NCBI GenBank assembly: GCA_051278195.1
Contig: JBNMQM010000001.1
Location: 124,001 to 188,000, forward strand
Origin: JAHRVQ01 sp051278195
GTDB lineage: Bacteria > Pseudomonadota > Gammaproteobacteria > Pseudomonadales > Azotimanducaceae
Direction: 5' to 3'
Length of the DNA stretch: 64,000 nt
Below the pieces are notes generated by a model. That model had not been told where the DNA came from, made no database searches, and saw nothing but the letters and a program-made list of their open reading frames with translations. Position numbers and translations under genes: made by a program. Positions 1 to 9,244 of the stretch are shown here, in pieces. Numbering within the stretch: the first letter of the stretch is position 1; every line of letters starts with the position of its first letter.

Positions 1-1
1 T

Positions 2-664
2 CAGATGCACACGCACGTTTTTGAAACCATACTCTGGCAAGGTGACTATCTTTGGTTGGATGCACACCTCAATCGTTTAGCGCAATCCTGTCAGTACTTT
101 CTTATTGCGCTAGATTGGGAAGAGGTGATGAGCAAGCTGACGCAGCTTGCTCGGTCTTTCACGTCAGCGGCTTATCGCGTTCGACTGGCTGTTGATACCG
201 CCGGTGGTACCTCTATCCAGAGTGATGTGAAGCTTACGCCCGGGTGGGGTAAAGCCAAATTGAAAGTTTTGTTGTCAGGTGACCATGTCAATAGTGACAG
301 TCGCTATCAATACCACAAGACAGATTATCGGCCTGTATACGATGCTGCGTACAAGGGAGCGGTAGCGTCGGGGTTCGATGAGGTGCTATTTCTGAATCAA
401 AAGGGTGATCTAACGGAGGGCGCGATCAGTAATGTGTTTATTCGCTCAGGCGGTGAATGGCAAACGCCGCCGGTCTCGGCAGGGCTGCTGGCCGGAGTTT
501 GGCGAGAACAATTTCTTGCTGACTCGCAAGCAATAGAGAAGACAATGGTTGCCAAAACGCTTCAGTCAGCTGACGAAGTGATACTCGGTAACTCCCTGCG
601 CCTAGCCGGCAGCGTAGGTGAAATCTGGTTTAACAACGCGTGTATTTGGGCAGAAAAAGGATAG
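2..664 (+). CDS. Aminodeoxychorismate lyase (class IV aminotransferase) domain, 5'-partial; probably the C-terminal part of a PabB-PabC fusion
   Basis: The frame is open to the left edge, so the gene starts outside the window. The visible 220 residues have the fold-type IV PLP layout: an early DAHLNRL motif, a Lys in the HKTDYRPVY stretch that fits the catalytic PLP lysine, and the LTEGAISNVF motif that binds the cofactor phosphate. The opening FETILWQ...LDAHLNRLAQSCQYF resembles the junction of PabB-PabC fusions, in which PabB makes aminodeoxychorismate and the C-terminal domain releases 4-aminobenzoate for folate synthesis. That fusion is inferred, because PabB itself is not visible. The hydrolase gene follows after 5 bases, so the two are probably co-transcribed. 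Confidence 0.75.
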   Translation, partial: QMHTHVFETILWQGDYLWLDAHLNRLAQSCQYFLIALDWEEVMSKLTQLARSFTSAAYRVRLAVDTAGGTSIQSDVKLTPGWGKAKLKVLLSGDHVNSDSRYQYHKTDYRPVYDAAYKGAVASGFDEVLFLNQKGDLTEGAISNVFIRSGGEWQTPPVSAGLLAGVWREQFLADSQAIEKTMVAKTLQSADEVILGNSLRLAGSVGEIWFNNACIWAEKG

Positions 665-669
665 GAAAG

Positions 670-1473
670 ATGCCAACGGTAAATGCAAATGGGATGTCAA
701 TTTATTACGAATCGAGAGGTCAGGGCGATCCCGTTTTGTATATCGGCGGCACGGGCGCCGACCTCCGAGCAAAACCCAATGTGCTCGACAGCCCACTCTC
801 GAAAACTTTTGAGGTAGTGGCTTACGATCAGCGCGGACTAGGCCAAACAGACAAGCCCGAGTCGCACTACACTATGGCGGATTACGCCGATGATGCAGCG
901 GCGCTGTTAGATGCACTCGGCTGGCAAAAAGCCCACGTGATTGGCGCGTCATTCGGCGGCATGGTTGCGCTGAATATGGCGTTGCGCCACGCCCATCGAG
1001 TCAACAAGTTGGTTTTGTGTTGTACCTCTCCCGGTGGTTCTAGGCCAAGCTTTCCGTTCCATGAATTATCGCCCGGCATGTCTACCGAGGCACGTACCAA
1101 AAAGCTGTTGGGGATTAATGATACGCGCCGTGACGAGGCCTGGCAGATCGAGCACGCAGACCAAGTTGCCAAGATCATTCAGTACACAATCGACCACGCG
1201 ATTGGTGAGCACAAGACCCCTGAATTTCGCGCGGGGGCCCGACGGCAGTTGCTGGCCCGAGCAGAGCATGATGTGGAAGCCCAACTCTCTGATATTACCC
1301 ACAAGACGTTAATCTGTGCGGGTAAATATGATGGGATTGCCCCAATGGAAAATCAGGGCGTGATGGCGAAGGCCATGTCGAACTCAGAGCTACGCTGGTA
1401 TGAGGGCGGGCATCTCTTTTTGACCCAAGATCGCAGCGCTTTGCCAGATGTCGTGCAATTTTTGCGAAACTGA
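670..1473 (+). CDS. Alpha/beta-fold hydrolase
   Basis: A 267-residue single-domain alpha/beta hydrolase. The nucleophile elbow is GASFGG (Ser near residue 94), the acid is probably the Asp of GKYDGIAP, and the His is in GGHLFLTQ. The oxyanion region is YIGGTGAD and the AYDQRGLGQTDKP stretch is typical of the family. I chose the ATG at 670 because an AGGAAAG stretch stands just before it and the protein then starts like its relatives (MPTVNANGMSIYYES). A longer frame from 640 would run into the previous gene. The substrate cannot be read from sequence. A role linked to the upstream folate gene is not implied. Confidence 0.85.
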   Translation: MPTVNANGMSIYYESRGQGDPVLYIGGTGADLRAKPNVLDSPLSKTFEVVAYDQRGLGQTDKPESHYTMADYADDAAALLDALGWQKAHVIGASFGGMVALNMALRHAHRVNKLVLCCTSPGGSRPSFPFHELSPGMSTEARTKKLLGINDTRRDEAWQIEHADQVAKIIQYTIDHAIGEHKTPEFRAGARRQLLARAEHDVEAQLSDITHKTLICAGKYDGIAPMENQGVMAKAMSNSELRWYEGGHLFLTQDRSALPDVVQFLRN

Positions 1474-1613
1474 GTGGCTATTTCATACTCTATGGGTCAC
1501 TTCAAAATGCTGTAAAAACAAGCACTTGAAGTCCGAGCGTCGGGATACCATCGAGAAAATGCTGATTTAGTGTAAAAAAAATGGCTTTTTTCTGGCGAAA
1601 TCTGAGGTTTGAC

Positions 1614-1619
1614 TATACT
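1614..1619 (+). promoter_or_regulatory. Candidate -10 element (TATACT) for the SPOR-like gene
   Basis: TATACT lies 28 bases before the GTG at 1648, which would place transcription start near 1626. The matching -35 region (about 1590-1596) is weak. If this is right, an ATG at 1627 would leave no leader, which supports the GTG start. This is inference from consensus only. Confidence 0.35.
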
Positions 1620-1647
1620 TAAAAGCATGAACACTGGGAGATCAACG

Positions 1648-2799
1648 GTGAAATTGCTGACATTAACCTGCACCTTCATACTCGCCCTGTCGAGTATTCC
1701 TTCTCTTCTGGCCGATGAACTGCCGACCTGTCGTTGGCTGCATCTGGATCAGGGTACGCGTGTCTATCAGTGCGTTGTGTTGCCGCCGACTGAGGTGGCG
1801 GGACCAGTAGAGGTCGTAACCGAAACCCTGCCGGATCCCACGCGACCTATTGCGCAGCAACGCATCGTGCCGAGTGAGTCGCTGGCCAATATAATTCCTG
1901 ACTTTCTTCTTGAGTCGATGGCAACAGTCGAGCCCGCCGCTAAAGTCGCGATCAAACTACCTGAAGCGCCATTCATAGAAATGACACCGACTGACGTAAT
2001 GGTGGCGGAGGTGATGGTGGCGGAGGTGACCGCGTCTGAAACAAAGGCACCTGAGCCAAAAATGTCGAAGCCGCTGGTTGCACAAGCGCCGCTCTCTAGC
2101 GTTTCATCCGTGCAGAGAATTGTCGTCGTGGCGAATGGGGAAGTCGAGTCGGTGAAAGCAATAATGAAAGCCAGCAACGATGCGCATTTTTATGTGTTGC
2201 CTGCATCAGGTCGATTGTCACTAGGCGTTTTCTCATCGCTACCCAACGCGCAGCGTCGGCAAGCAACAATGCTAGTCATTGGAATCGATTCAGAATTGGT
2301 CACGCTAGGTGCGGAAAAATCTACCGACCTTGCAATGCAATCTTTGCAACAGCCATTGCTTCGATCTGCGCCACAATATAAACGTCTGGTGGAAGCTGAT
2401 GTGACAAGCGTTGTGAAGTCAAAGCCACAGTCAATGGAACGAAAAGCCGTACAGGCTCAGCTTCAGTCACAGCCCAAGGTATCTGGTGCTGGCTATTTGG
2501 TCGCTGCGTTAGGAGATCAAAAAAACATCATCGCTGAGCTAAAGCGTATGCAGGTGACAGATTTTGTCGCGCTGACCATCGACCCGTATCGAGATCGTGT
2601 TTCTCTAGGTGTGTATTCTCTGTATGAGAATGCGTTTGCACGGCAAAGCTACTTCAAACAGCTGGGCATTGACTCTGAATTGATATCAAGAGGCGAGTCT
2701 ATTGTGGTGCGCAGCACTAAACCCGCGAAGCAAAAAATTAAGGCTGAAGACGTACCTTATGACTACAATCAAATCGCGCTCCTACCGCTTAAGCTCTAA
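1648..2799 (+). CDS. Exported protein with two SPOR-like domains
   Basis: 383 residues, beginning with a signal peptide (VKLLTLTCTFILALSSIPSLLA). A short Cys-containing segment and a Pro/Glu/Val-rich linker follow, then two SPOR-like units: one ending RLSLGVFSSLPNAQRRQATM and one ending DRVSLGVYSLYENAFARQ. That strand-turn-helix shape is typical of SPOR domains, which bind denuded peptidoglycan glycan strands. The GTG at 1648 has GGGAG seven bases upstream; ATG 1627 and TTG 1609 lack a good ribosome site. The linker holds a perfect 15-base duplication (1999-2028) giving MVAEV twice. SPOR assignment is by pattern, not by search; precise function is unknown. Confidence 0.7.
   Translation: MKLLTLTCTFILALSSIPSLLADELPTCRWLHLDQGTRVYQCVVLPPTEVAGPVEVVTETLPDPTRPIAQQRIVPSESLANIIPDFLLESMATVEPAAKVAIKLPEAPFIEMTPTDVMVAEVMVAEVTASETKAPEPKMSKPLVAQAPLSSVSSVQRIVVVANGEVESVKAIMKASNDAHFYVLPASGRLSLGVFSSLPNAQRRQATMLVIGIDSELVTLGAEKSTDLAMQSLQQPLLRSAPQYKRLVEADVTSVVKSKPQSMERKAVQAQLQSQPKVSGAGYLVAALGDQKNIIAELKRMQVTDFVALTIDPYRDRVSLGVYSLYENAFARQSYFKQLGIDSELISRGESIVVRSTKPAKQKIKAEDVPYDYNQIALLPLKL
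1999..2028 (+). repeat. Perfect 15-base tandem duplication in the SPOR-like gene
   Basis: ATGGTGGCGGAGGTG occurs twice, head to tail, encoding MVAEV-MVAEV in the linker. It is in frame and identical at the nucleotide level, which suggests a recent duplication. Confidence 0.9.
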
Positions 2800-2932
2800 A
2801 AAAGCGTAACCATTTCCTCTCAACTTGAAGTTTATTCAAGCTCTAATTTTGTCGCGCGGTTTGGTGCTTAAGATTGTGATCGCCTAAAAAAAATGGTGTA
2901 GTTGAGCTTCTAACCCTTTCAAGGTGTGGCAA

Positions 2933-3529
2933 ATGGAAGTCAGTAGCATTATCGCCTGGGTCGTCGTTATTGGCGCGGCAGTCTGGGCTATCGCCATTTA
3001 CAATGAGCTTGTTCAACTCAAAAATCGTTTTCAGAATGGTTTCGCGCAAATTGAGGTCCAGCTAAAGCGCCGCTACGACTTGATTCCCAATTTGGTCGAG
3101 TCAGCTAAAGCCTATCTAGGTCATGAACGAGAGACGCTTGAAGCCGTTATCGAAGCGAGAAATATGGCGGCTGCCGGGCTGTCTAAAGCCGCGCAAGAAC
3201 CTGGCCAAGCGGGGGCGGCGACCCAGCTTGTATCTGGCGAGAAAGCTCTTGGCGGAGCACTTGCTAGATTCAATGTTGCCGTAGAAGCGTATCCGGAACT
3301 AAAAGCGGATGCCAATATGCGTCAGTTGAGCGAAGAGTTGACGAGCACTGAGAACAAGGTGGCTTTTGCTCGGCAGGCGTTTAACGATCAAGTCATGAGT
3401 TACAATATTTACCGCCAATCTTTCCCACAAAAAGTCGTCGCTGGCTGGTTTGGTCACCCTAAAGACGCAAGTTTGCTTGAGTTTGCGGATAGCGTTGAGA
3501 TTAGCACGGCACCTAAAGTCTCTTTCTAA
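2933..3529 (+). CDS. lemA: LemA family membrane protein
   Basis: 198 residues with one N-terminal membrane segment (IIAWVVVIGAAVWAIAIYNEL). The LemA signature follows: YNELVQLKNRFQNGFAQIEVQLKRRYDLIPNLVES, listed here in two parts YNELVQLKNRFQNGF and QLKRRYDLIPNLVES, then a helical domain with VIEARN. I chose ATG 2933, eight bases after AAGG, rather than the GTG at 2924. It stands two bases before an M48 peptidase gene. LemA and M48 proteins are a recurrent pair in bacteria, probably forming an inner-membrane quality-control unit; the molecular role of LemA is not settled. Confidence 0.93.
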   Translation: MEVSSIIAWVVVIGAAVWAIAIYNELVQLKNRFQNGFAQIEVQLKRRYDLIPNLVESAKAYLGHERETLEAVIEARNMAAAGLSKAAQEPGQAGAATQLVSGEKALGGALARFNVAVEAYPELKADANMRQLSEELTSTENKVAFARQAFNDQVMSYNIYRQSFPQKVVAGWFGHPKDASLLEFADSVEISTAPKVSF

Positions 3530-3531
3530 GC

Positions 3532-5394
3532 GTGAACTTTTTCGAGTTACAAGAAGCGGCGCAGCGCAGCAGTCGGTTGCTGATGTTGCTTTTTCTCGTG
3601 GCGATTGTCAGCACCATCATTCTGGCTAATCTAGCGATCTATTTGATTCTTAAATTTCAATCTATGGGTACTTTCCAATTTGATCAGACTCTGGCGCTAG
3701 AAATTGCGATCGGCGTTGTCGTTTTGGTTCTTCTTGGAAGTCTGTATCGAATTTATTCCTTAAAACGCGGTGGCGAGGCAATCGCTGCGGCGCTGGGCGG
3801 GCATCTTGTCATCAATGGCGGCGAAAACGATTTCGAGCGCAGACTTATTCACGTTGTCGAGGAGATGGCAATCGCTTCTGGTCTGCCGGTGCCGCCTGTT
3901 TACCTCATTCACGAGGATGGTATTAACGCTTTTGCCGCCGGCCACGGATCGGGCGATGCCGTTATAGGGATAACTCAGGGTGCGATACTGAATCTGACGC
4001 GAGACCAATTGCAAGGCGTTGTGGCCCATGAGTTCAGTCACATTCTAAACGGTGATATGCGGCTCAATATTCGACTGGTTGGCGTACTGCATGGACTACT
4101 AATGCTGGCGATCGTTGGCCGCCTAATGCTCGAAGCCAAGCCAGGTGTAGCGCGACGTAGTTCCGCAGCTTTTCCAGTAATGTTTTTAGGGATGAGTCTG
4201 TTTTTGATCGGTTACATGGGCAAGTTCTTTGGTGACTTGATTAAGGCTGCTGTGAGCCGTCAACGGGAGTTTCTTGCGGATGCTTCGGCGGTGCAATTTA
4301 CCCGTAATCCAGACGGGATTGCTGGTGCTTTAAAAAGAATTGGTGGCCATGCGGCTGGCTCTAACATTCACCGCACCGGCGCCGAAGAGTTCAGTCATCT
4401 GTTTTTTTCTAATGGCTTTAATAGCGCCTTTGTCAAGATGTTGGCAACTCATCCGCCACTAAAAGAAAGAATTCAAAGAATTGATCCGAGCTGGAGCGGA
4501 GAGTTTACATTTCAGTTGCCAGTCACTGAGGTTCCAGCGACTACCAGCGACGATCTGCTTGCAGGTGGGCAAGGCTTCGCGGCTAACATGAATCCTGAAA
4601 CGGTAGCGGCGACGGTTGGAAACCCTGGCGTAGATGGGTTAGTCGCGGCAAGAAATATATTGGCTCAGATACCCGAGTTACTAAAAGAGGCTGTTCATGA
4701 ACCTTACTCGGTTCGTGCTGTCGTCTACCTTTTGTTCCTTAAGAACGACACGAACCGCCGGGCGGCGCAGCTTGAGATTTTGCGAGGCAATGCTGATCTG
4801 TTTGTCCGCACCAGGCTCCGAGAGTTGGTCGATCAATCACCTGAAATTTCTGAGGTGACCCGGCTCCCGCTGTTGGAAATGGCGCTGCCGGCTCTTCGCC
4901 AACTCAGCAAAGCTGAATACCATCGGTTAACAATGAACCTGAGTGAGATGCAAAAAGTGAGTCAGCCGATAACGCTTAGTGACTGGGCGCTCGGTTACTA
5001 CCTCACTCATCACCTACGTGAAGCATTTGGAGCAGATAAGGGTCTTTCCAAGCCCCTGTCACGCGGTGTAATAAGAGTCGAAATTGGCTATTTGCTATCC
5101 GTCTTGGCCTATTGTGATCGGCACAAGACGACTTCGGCAGAAGCTGCCTTTGCAGCCGGGCAAGCCTTGCTCGATTTCCCTGTGCAGTTGCAGCCCAAGC
5201 GCGATATTTCGATCTCCCGACTTGAAGCGGCGGTGCGCCGTTTGGCCAGTCTTAAACCCTTGCAGAAGCCTCGAATCCTTAAAGCCTTCGTCGCTGTGAT
5301 TTCGGCAGACCAGAAAATTGAAACAGTAGAGGCTGAACTGGTGCGCTGCTTTGCTGATGCGATCGATTGTCCGCTACCCCCGATTGCGATTTAA
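3532..5394 (+). CDS. M48 family membrane zinc metalloprotease, long form
   Basis: 620 residues, GTG start. Two membrane segments lie at about residues 15-40 and 56-75, followed by a peptidase domain with HEFSH (His166, Glu167, His170 as zinc site and catalytic Glu) in VVAHEFSHILNGD. Two more membrane segments follow, and SRQREFLADASAV probably supplies the third zinc ligand. This resembles HtpX/Ste24-type M48 enzymes, but those have about 290-400 residues. Here roughly 300 further residues form a helical C-terminal region with no motif I recognise. With the adjacent lemA it probably makes a membrane protein quality-control unit. Protease identity is secure; target unknown. Confidence 0.9.
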   Translation: MNFFELQEAAQRSSRLLMLLFLVAIVSTIILANLAIYLILKFQSMGTFQFDQTLALEIAIGVVVLVLLGSLYRIYSLKRGGEAIAAALGGHLVINGGENDFERRLIHVVEEMAIASGLPVPPVYLIHEDGINAFAAGHGSGDAVIGITQGAILNLTRDQLQGVVAHEFSHILNGDMRLNIRLVGVLHGLLMLAIVGRLMLEAKPGVARRSSAAFPVMFLGMSLFLIGYMGKFFGDLIKAAVSRQREFLADASAVQFTRNPDGIAGALKRIGGHAAGSNIHRTGAEEFSHLFFSNGFNSAFVKMLATHPPLKERIQRIDPSWSGEFTFQLPVTEVPATTSDDLLAGGQGFAANMNPETVAATVGNPGVDGLVAARNILAQIPELLKEAVHEPYSVRAVVYLLFLKNDTNRRAAQLEILRGNADLFVRTRLRELVDQSPEISEVTRLPLLEMALPALRQLSKAEYHRLTMNLSEMQKVSQPITLSDWALGYYLTHHLREAFGADKGLSKPLSRGVIRVEIGYLLSVLAYCDRHKTTSAEAAFAAGQALLDFPVQLQPKRDISISRLEAAVRRLASLKPLQKPRILKAFVAVISADQKIETVEAELVRCFADAIDCPLPPIAI

Positions 5395-5440
5395 CAAAAC
5401 TGCGCATCAGCTTTGATTCACTTTGGGTCCGCACTCCTTA

Positions 5441-5461
5441 TCCCCAATCCCCAATCCCCAA
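5441..5461. repeat. 7-base tandem repeat upstream of copA; G-quadruplex-like on the minus strand
   Basis: TCCCCAA is repeated three times, perfectly. The minus strand therefore carries three GGGG runs separated by ATT, with a further GG nearby, a layout that could fold as a G-quadruplex. It lies 56 bases before the copA start in a 122-base gap. Confidence 0.7.
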
Positions 5462-5516
5462 TAGCGCTCATTAAAGGCTTTACCTTCGTGCTACCCCAAC
5501 CTTTAAGCTCCTGCCC

Positions 5517-7934
5517 ATGAAAAATAAAATAGATGTTTTTGGTATGACCTGCGGCAAATGCGAGGCTCGCGTTCAAGATGCCGTTCAGCAGGTGCTGGGT
5601 GTGGCATCGGCGGTGGCTGACAGGGTCGCTAACCAGCTCGAAGTGGCCGGTGACTTCGAGCTTGAAGCTGTGCATAGCGCAGTCTTGTCTGCGGGCTATA
5701 AGCTAGCACCTGATGTTGAGATCCCGGGCGAGTCCGGGTTATCGACTACTGCTGAGCTCGCCAGTTATGATCTCGATACCTATTTGTTAAATGTTACCGG
5801 CATGAGTTGTGCGAGCTGCGTTCGTAGCGTTGAAACCGCACTCAAGTTAGCTCCGGGAGTTAGGTCAGCGAGTGTAAACTACGCCGATAGCTCAGCCTTC
5901 GTTTCAACCGGCAGCGATCTGAAGTCCCTGATTGATGCCATAACCGCTGCAGGTTATGGCGCATCCTTGCGTGAAGATCAGGATTTCATTAGCCGAGACT
6001 TGTCCATTCGACGACAACTTCTTTCTTCCCTGATCAAGTCCACAGTTGCACTTTCCGCTGGCGTGCTATTGATGGCGAACATGCACTTCGGACTATTGCC
6101 CGAGTCGCAGCTGTTCTGGTTGGTTGCAGGTCTCGTGGTACTGGGCATCATGATGTTGGCGGGGGGGCGTTACTTTCGCGGTGCGCTCACGGCGCTCAAA
6201 CAGAAACAAACCACAATGGATACCCTGATTGCTGTTGGGACCGGGACCGCGTGGATATATTCCATGCTGGTCATCGTGTTCCCTGAGATGTTTCCAGAAG
6301 AGTCTCGCCATTTGTTTTTTGAGGCGGCGTTGTTCGTCATTGGATTTGTCAATCTTGGCAAGGCGCTGGAGGAGTTTGCCCGCGGTAAAACGTCACTTGC
6401 CTTGCAAAAACTCATGGACTTGGCTCCAGGTACCGCCACGCGCGTGACGGGCGCTGGAGAAGAGTTGGTATTGATTGGTGACGTAGTTGTGGGTGATCAA
6501 CTGTTAGTTCGGTCGGGAGAGACAGTTCCGGTTGATGGTGTGATCCTCAGCGGGCATGGCGCCTTCGATGAACACATGCTCACTGGCGAGTCGATGCCAG
6601 TCGAAAAAACTCGTGATAGCCCGGTCACTGGCGGTACTGTGAGTATGGACGGGGTTGTCACGTTGCGAGCGACCCAGGTGGGACTGGATACCGTGCTGGC
6701 TAGGATGGTCGAGGCGGTAAAAGTGGCTCAGAATAGCAAGCCGCGTATTGCGGAACTGACTGATCAGATTGCCGCCATTTTTGTCCCCGCTGTGATTCTG
6801 ATTGCCGTTGCCGCGCTGACCTTTTGGTTGTGGTTGATGCCTGACATTTCCCACGGCATCACTGCATTTATGAGCGTGCTGATTGTTGCCTGTCCATGCG
6901 CGATGGGTCTGGCTATCCCGATGTCCATTACGGTCGGTGTTGGGCGTGGCGCGAGCCTTGGCATTCTGGTGAAAAACAGCGACGCACTTCAGAGGGCAAG
7001 CCAAATCGATACGCTGATACTGGATAAAACGGGCACTCTGACCATTGGTAAACCGATCGTGACTAGGGTGATTCTTGCAGATGAACACGACAGGGGTGAC
7101 GTCGCATCAATTGCTAAAAGTTTAGAAGCCCTATCTCTGCACCCGCTTGCGGTTACCGTAGCCAATTACTTTAGCGATGCACAAGCATCCCTGGTGCAAA
7201 ACTTCGAGACTTTGCCCGGTGGCGGGGTAAGGGGAGACATAGACGGTAGGCTTTGTTTGATGGGTAGTCTGGAGCTGGTGCGCAATGAGGGATGCCAGAT
7301 GATGGATCTGGAAAAGATACCGGAGGGTACGCTTATCTGCATTGTCCGCGATAATATCGTGCTCGCTATCTTGATGCTTGATGACGAAGTTAGACCAGAA
7401 GCAAAGCAGATGATTGCGGAGATCCATACACTAGGGATTCGTACCGTCGTGCTGTCAGGCGACCGATTGTCCGCCGTCGTCGGTGTTGCACGGCAACTCG
7501 GGATCGATGATTTTCATGGCGAAATGTCACCCACAAGTAAACAAACTTACATTGCACAGCTGCAAAAAGAAGGCCATCAAGTCGGCATGGTCGGCGACGG
7601 TATTAACGATTCTCTGGCACTGAGTTCGGCTGATGTGGGCTTTGCCATGGCAGACGGTATAGACATTGCGATTGAAAGTGCAGATGTTGCTTTGTTGTCG
7701 GGTGACCTGCTGGGTCTGCCTCGTGCGATACAGTTGTCGAGAAAAGTCATGGTCAATATCAGACAAAATTTATTGGCCGCTTTTGGCTATAACATTGTTT
7801 TGATTCCTATTGCGGCAGGCGCGCTTTACCCCTGGACCGGACAACTTATCGATCCAGCATTTGCTGGGCTAGCCATGGCAGCTTCTTCCGTCACCGTTGT
7901 CGCGAATGCGATTCGGTTGCGATTTATGGCATGA
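5517..7934 (+). CDS. copA: Copper-translocating P1B-type ATPase
   Basis: 805 residues. Two N-terminal heavy-metal-associated domains carry GMTCGKC (Cys12/Cys15) and GMSCASC (Cys98/Cys101). Eight membrane segments are expected. The ion-site motif CPC is at about 459-461 (ACPCAMGLAIP), the phosphorylated Asp is in DKTGTLT (about 503), the nucleotide-domain HP motif is in SLHPLA and the hinge is GDGINDSLAL. These are the marks of a Cu(I)-exporting CopA rather than a Zn/Cd pump. The enzyme would export copper to the periplasm. No metal-responsive regulator is adjacent, and a minus-strand G-rich repeat lies just upstream. Confidence 0.95.
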   Translation: MKNKIDVFGMTCGKCEARVQDAVQQVLGVASAVADRVANQLEVAGDFELEAVHSAVLSAGYKLAPDVEIPGESGLSTTAELASYDLDTYLLNVTGMSCASCVRSVETALKLAPGVRSASVNYADSSAFVSTGSDLKSLIDAITAAGYGASLREDQDFISRDLSIRRQLLSSLIKSTVALSAGVLLMANMHFGLLPESQLFWLVAGLVVLGIMMLAGGRYFRGALTALKQKQTTMDTLIAVGTGTAWIYSMLVIVFPEMFPEESRHLFFEAALFVIGFVNLGKALEEFARGKTSLALQKLMDLAPGTATRVTGAGEELVLIGDVVVGDQLLVRSGETVPVDGVILSGHGAFDEHMLTGESMPVEKTRDSPVTGGTVSMDGVVTLRATQVGLDTVLARMVEAVKVAQNSKPRIAELTDQIAAIFVPAVILIAVAALTFWLWLMPDISHGITAFMSVLIVACPCAMGLAIPMSITVGVGRGASLGILVKNSDALQRASQIDTLILDKTGTLTIGKPIVTRVILADEHDRGDVASIAKSLEALSLHPLAVTVANYFSDAQASLVQNFETLPGGGVRGDIDGRLCLMGSLELVRNEGCQMMDLEKIPEGTLICIVRDNIVLAILMLDDEVRPEAKQMIAEIHTLGIRTVVLSGDRLSAVVGVARQLGIDDFHGEMSPTSKQTYIAQLQKEGHQVGMVGDGINDSLALSSADVGFAMADGIDIAIESADVALLSGDLLGLPRAIQLSRKVMVNIRQNLLAAFGYNIVLIPIAAGALYPWTGQLIDPAFAGLAMAASSVTVVANAIRLRFMA

Positions 7935-7961
7935 TTCTATGGCAAAGATTGAGGGGTTGGC

Positions 7962-8876
7962 ATGGAACGGTTTAGTGAACAGAATATTCAAGACTGGCGA
8001 GAGGAAGGGTTTGCCATCATGGAGCACTTTCTGACGCCTGATGAGTACCTGCCAGTTCGACAGGAGTATGAGCGGATCTACGGCTTGCCGGGTGAGGCCA
8101 GGCAGCAGGTTATGAATCTCAAGGAAGGCGACAGTATTGGTGAAATGCGGTCGGAGCAGTTTAAAAACATCGATGAGTTTCCGTATCAGGGCTCTGCTGA
8201 ATTGAATATGCTCTCGTTGCACCCGCCGTTCATTGACCTCGCAAAGAAACTGTTGGGCGTTGATCATGTTCACTTGTATCAAAGCCACACGTGGGCAAAG
8301 TACACCGGTGAGGCTGATTACGACCAGATGTTTCATTGCGACTTTGGCAATCACACACTGGCTATTCCCTCTGATGATCGGCGCGCCCGATCTGTTGACC
8401 TTGTTATCTATCTAACCGATGTGACTGACGCACATGGCGCGTTGCACTATGTCACTAAGCCGGATGCGGATCGTATTCTGCGTGACGGAGCAGTGAGTGC
8501 GAAGGAAGAAGAGCAGCAACAATTGTTTGCGGTGCAACGTTCTGCGGCGGCACCTGCCGGAACGGTTGTTGCTCATGGTATAGACACTTTTCATCGTGGT
8601 ACCAACCTTACGGAGCCAAGCGGTTATCGATTTACCATGACCCTTGGATTCAAGGCAGCGGGTAATGACTTGATAGGTTATCAAGTCTGGCAACACCGCA
8701 TTGACCGCCCTTGGAGCATGATATTTGCGCACGCAACGCCGGCCCAACTAGAGTGCCTTGGGATACCGCTACCGGGTGACAGCTATTGGACGGCGCGCAC
8801 ACTAAAGCTTAGCCAGGCGCGTTGGCCTGAATGGGATATGTCTGAATATTTCACCGCGCCGAGGGTAAATCCCTAG
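7962..8876 (+). CDS. Phytanoyl-CoA dioxygenase (PhyH) family protein
   Basis: 304 residues of the Fe(II)/2-oxoglutarate-dependent PhyH family. The metal-binding HxD is in MFHCDFGNHT. The distal His is probably in VVAHGIDTFHRGTN, with an Arg in GYRFTMTLGF for 2-oxoglutarate. The N-terminus (WREEGFAIMEHFLTPDEY) is the usual family opening. Members hydroxylate diverse small substrates, and nothing here defines which. It starts 27 bases after copA and its last four bases overlap the 3' end of convergent msrB. Confidence 0.85.
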   Translation: MERFSEQNIQDWREEGFAIMEHFLTPDEYLPVRQEYERIYGLPGEARQQVMNLKEGDSIGEMRSEQFKNIDEFPYQGSAELNMLSLHPPFIDLAKKLLGVDHVHLYQSHTWAKYTGEADYDQMFHCDFGNHTLAIPSDDRRARSVDLVIYLTDVTDAHGALHYVTKPDADRILRDGAVSAKEEEQQQLFAVQRSAAAPAGTVVAHGIDTFHRGTNLTEPSGYRFTMTLGFKAAGNDLIGYQVWQHRIDRPWSMIFAHATPAQLECLGIPLPGDSYWTARTLKLSQARWPEWDMSEYFTAPRVNP

Positions 8877-9244
8877 CTTGATGGTGGTACAAACTTCATT
8901 GAAACCGAATTCACGCAGTGCCGGATGTTTTTTACTGTGAGCCCTTCGCCTTCAAATACGTGGCCCAGATGACCGTCACAATTGGCGCAGAGAATTTCTA
9001 TACGCATACCATCTGCGTCACGCTCCTGTCTGACGGCACCTTCGATTTCATCGTCAAAACTGGGCCAGCCGCAATGAGAATGAAATTTATCCTCTGAGCT
9101 GTATAAAGGTGTATCGCATTGCCTGCATGCATAGTGGCCGGTTTCAAAGAATTCATCATACTTGCCTGTAAAAGGCATCTCGGTTCCCTTGTCGATTATG
9201 ACGCGGCGTTCTTCGGGGGTCAGGTCATTTAGTTCTTCGGTCAT
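8873..9244 (-). CDS. msrB: Peptide-methionine (R)-S-oxide reductase
   Basis: 123 residues, typical MsrB length. Two zinc-binding CxxC pairs are visible (CRQC and CANC in CANCDGHLGHVF), plus the catalytic RHCVNSVSMKF motif near the C-terminus and HCGWPSF in the middle. The active residue is Cys, not selenocysteine. The enzyme repairs R-methionine sulfoxide with thioredoxin. It overlaps the converging PhyH gene by four bases. Confidence 0.96.
   Translation of the reverse strand: MTEELNDLTPEERRVIIDKGTEMPFTGKYDEFFETGHYACRQCDTPLYSSEDKFHSHCGWPSFDDEIEGAVRQERDADGMRIEILCANCDGHLGHVFEGEGLTVKNIRHCVNSVSMKFVPPSS

Noticed and set aside
2824..2840. Short hairpin CTTGAA-N5-TTCAAG after the SPOR-like gene
   Set aside because: The stem is only six AT-rich pairs and the T run is weak and offset. 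I do not call it a terminator.
6504..7088. 194-codon minus-strand ORF inside copA
   Set aside because: It overlaps the clearly conserved P-type ATPase frame and shows no domain. It is a shadow of the copA codon pattern.
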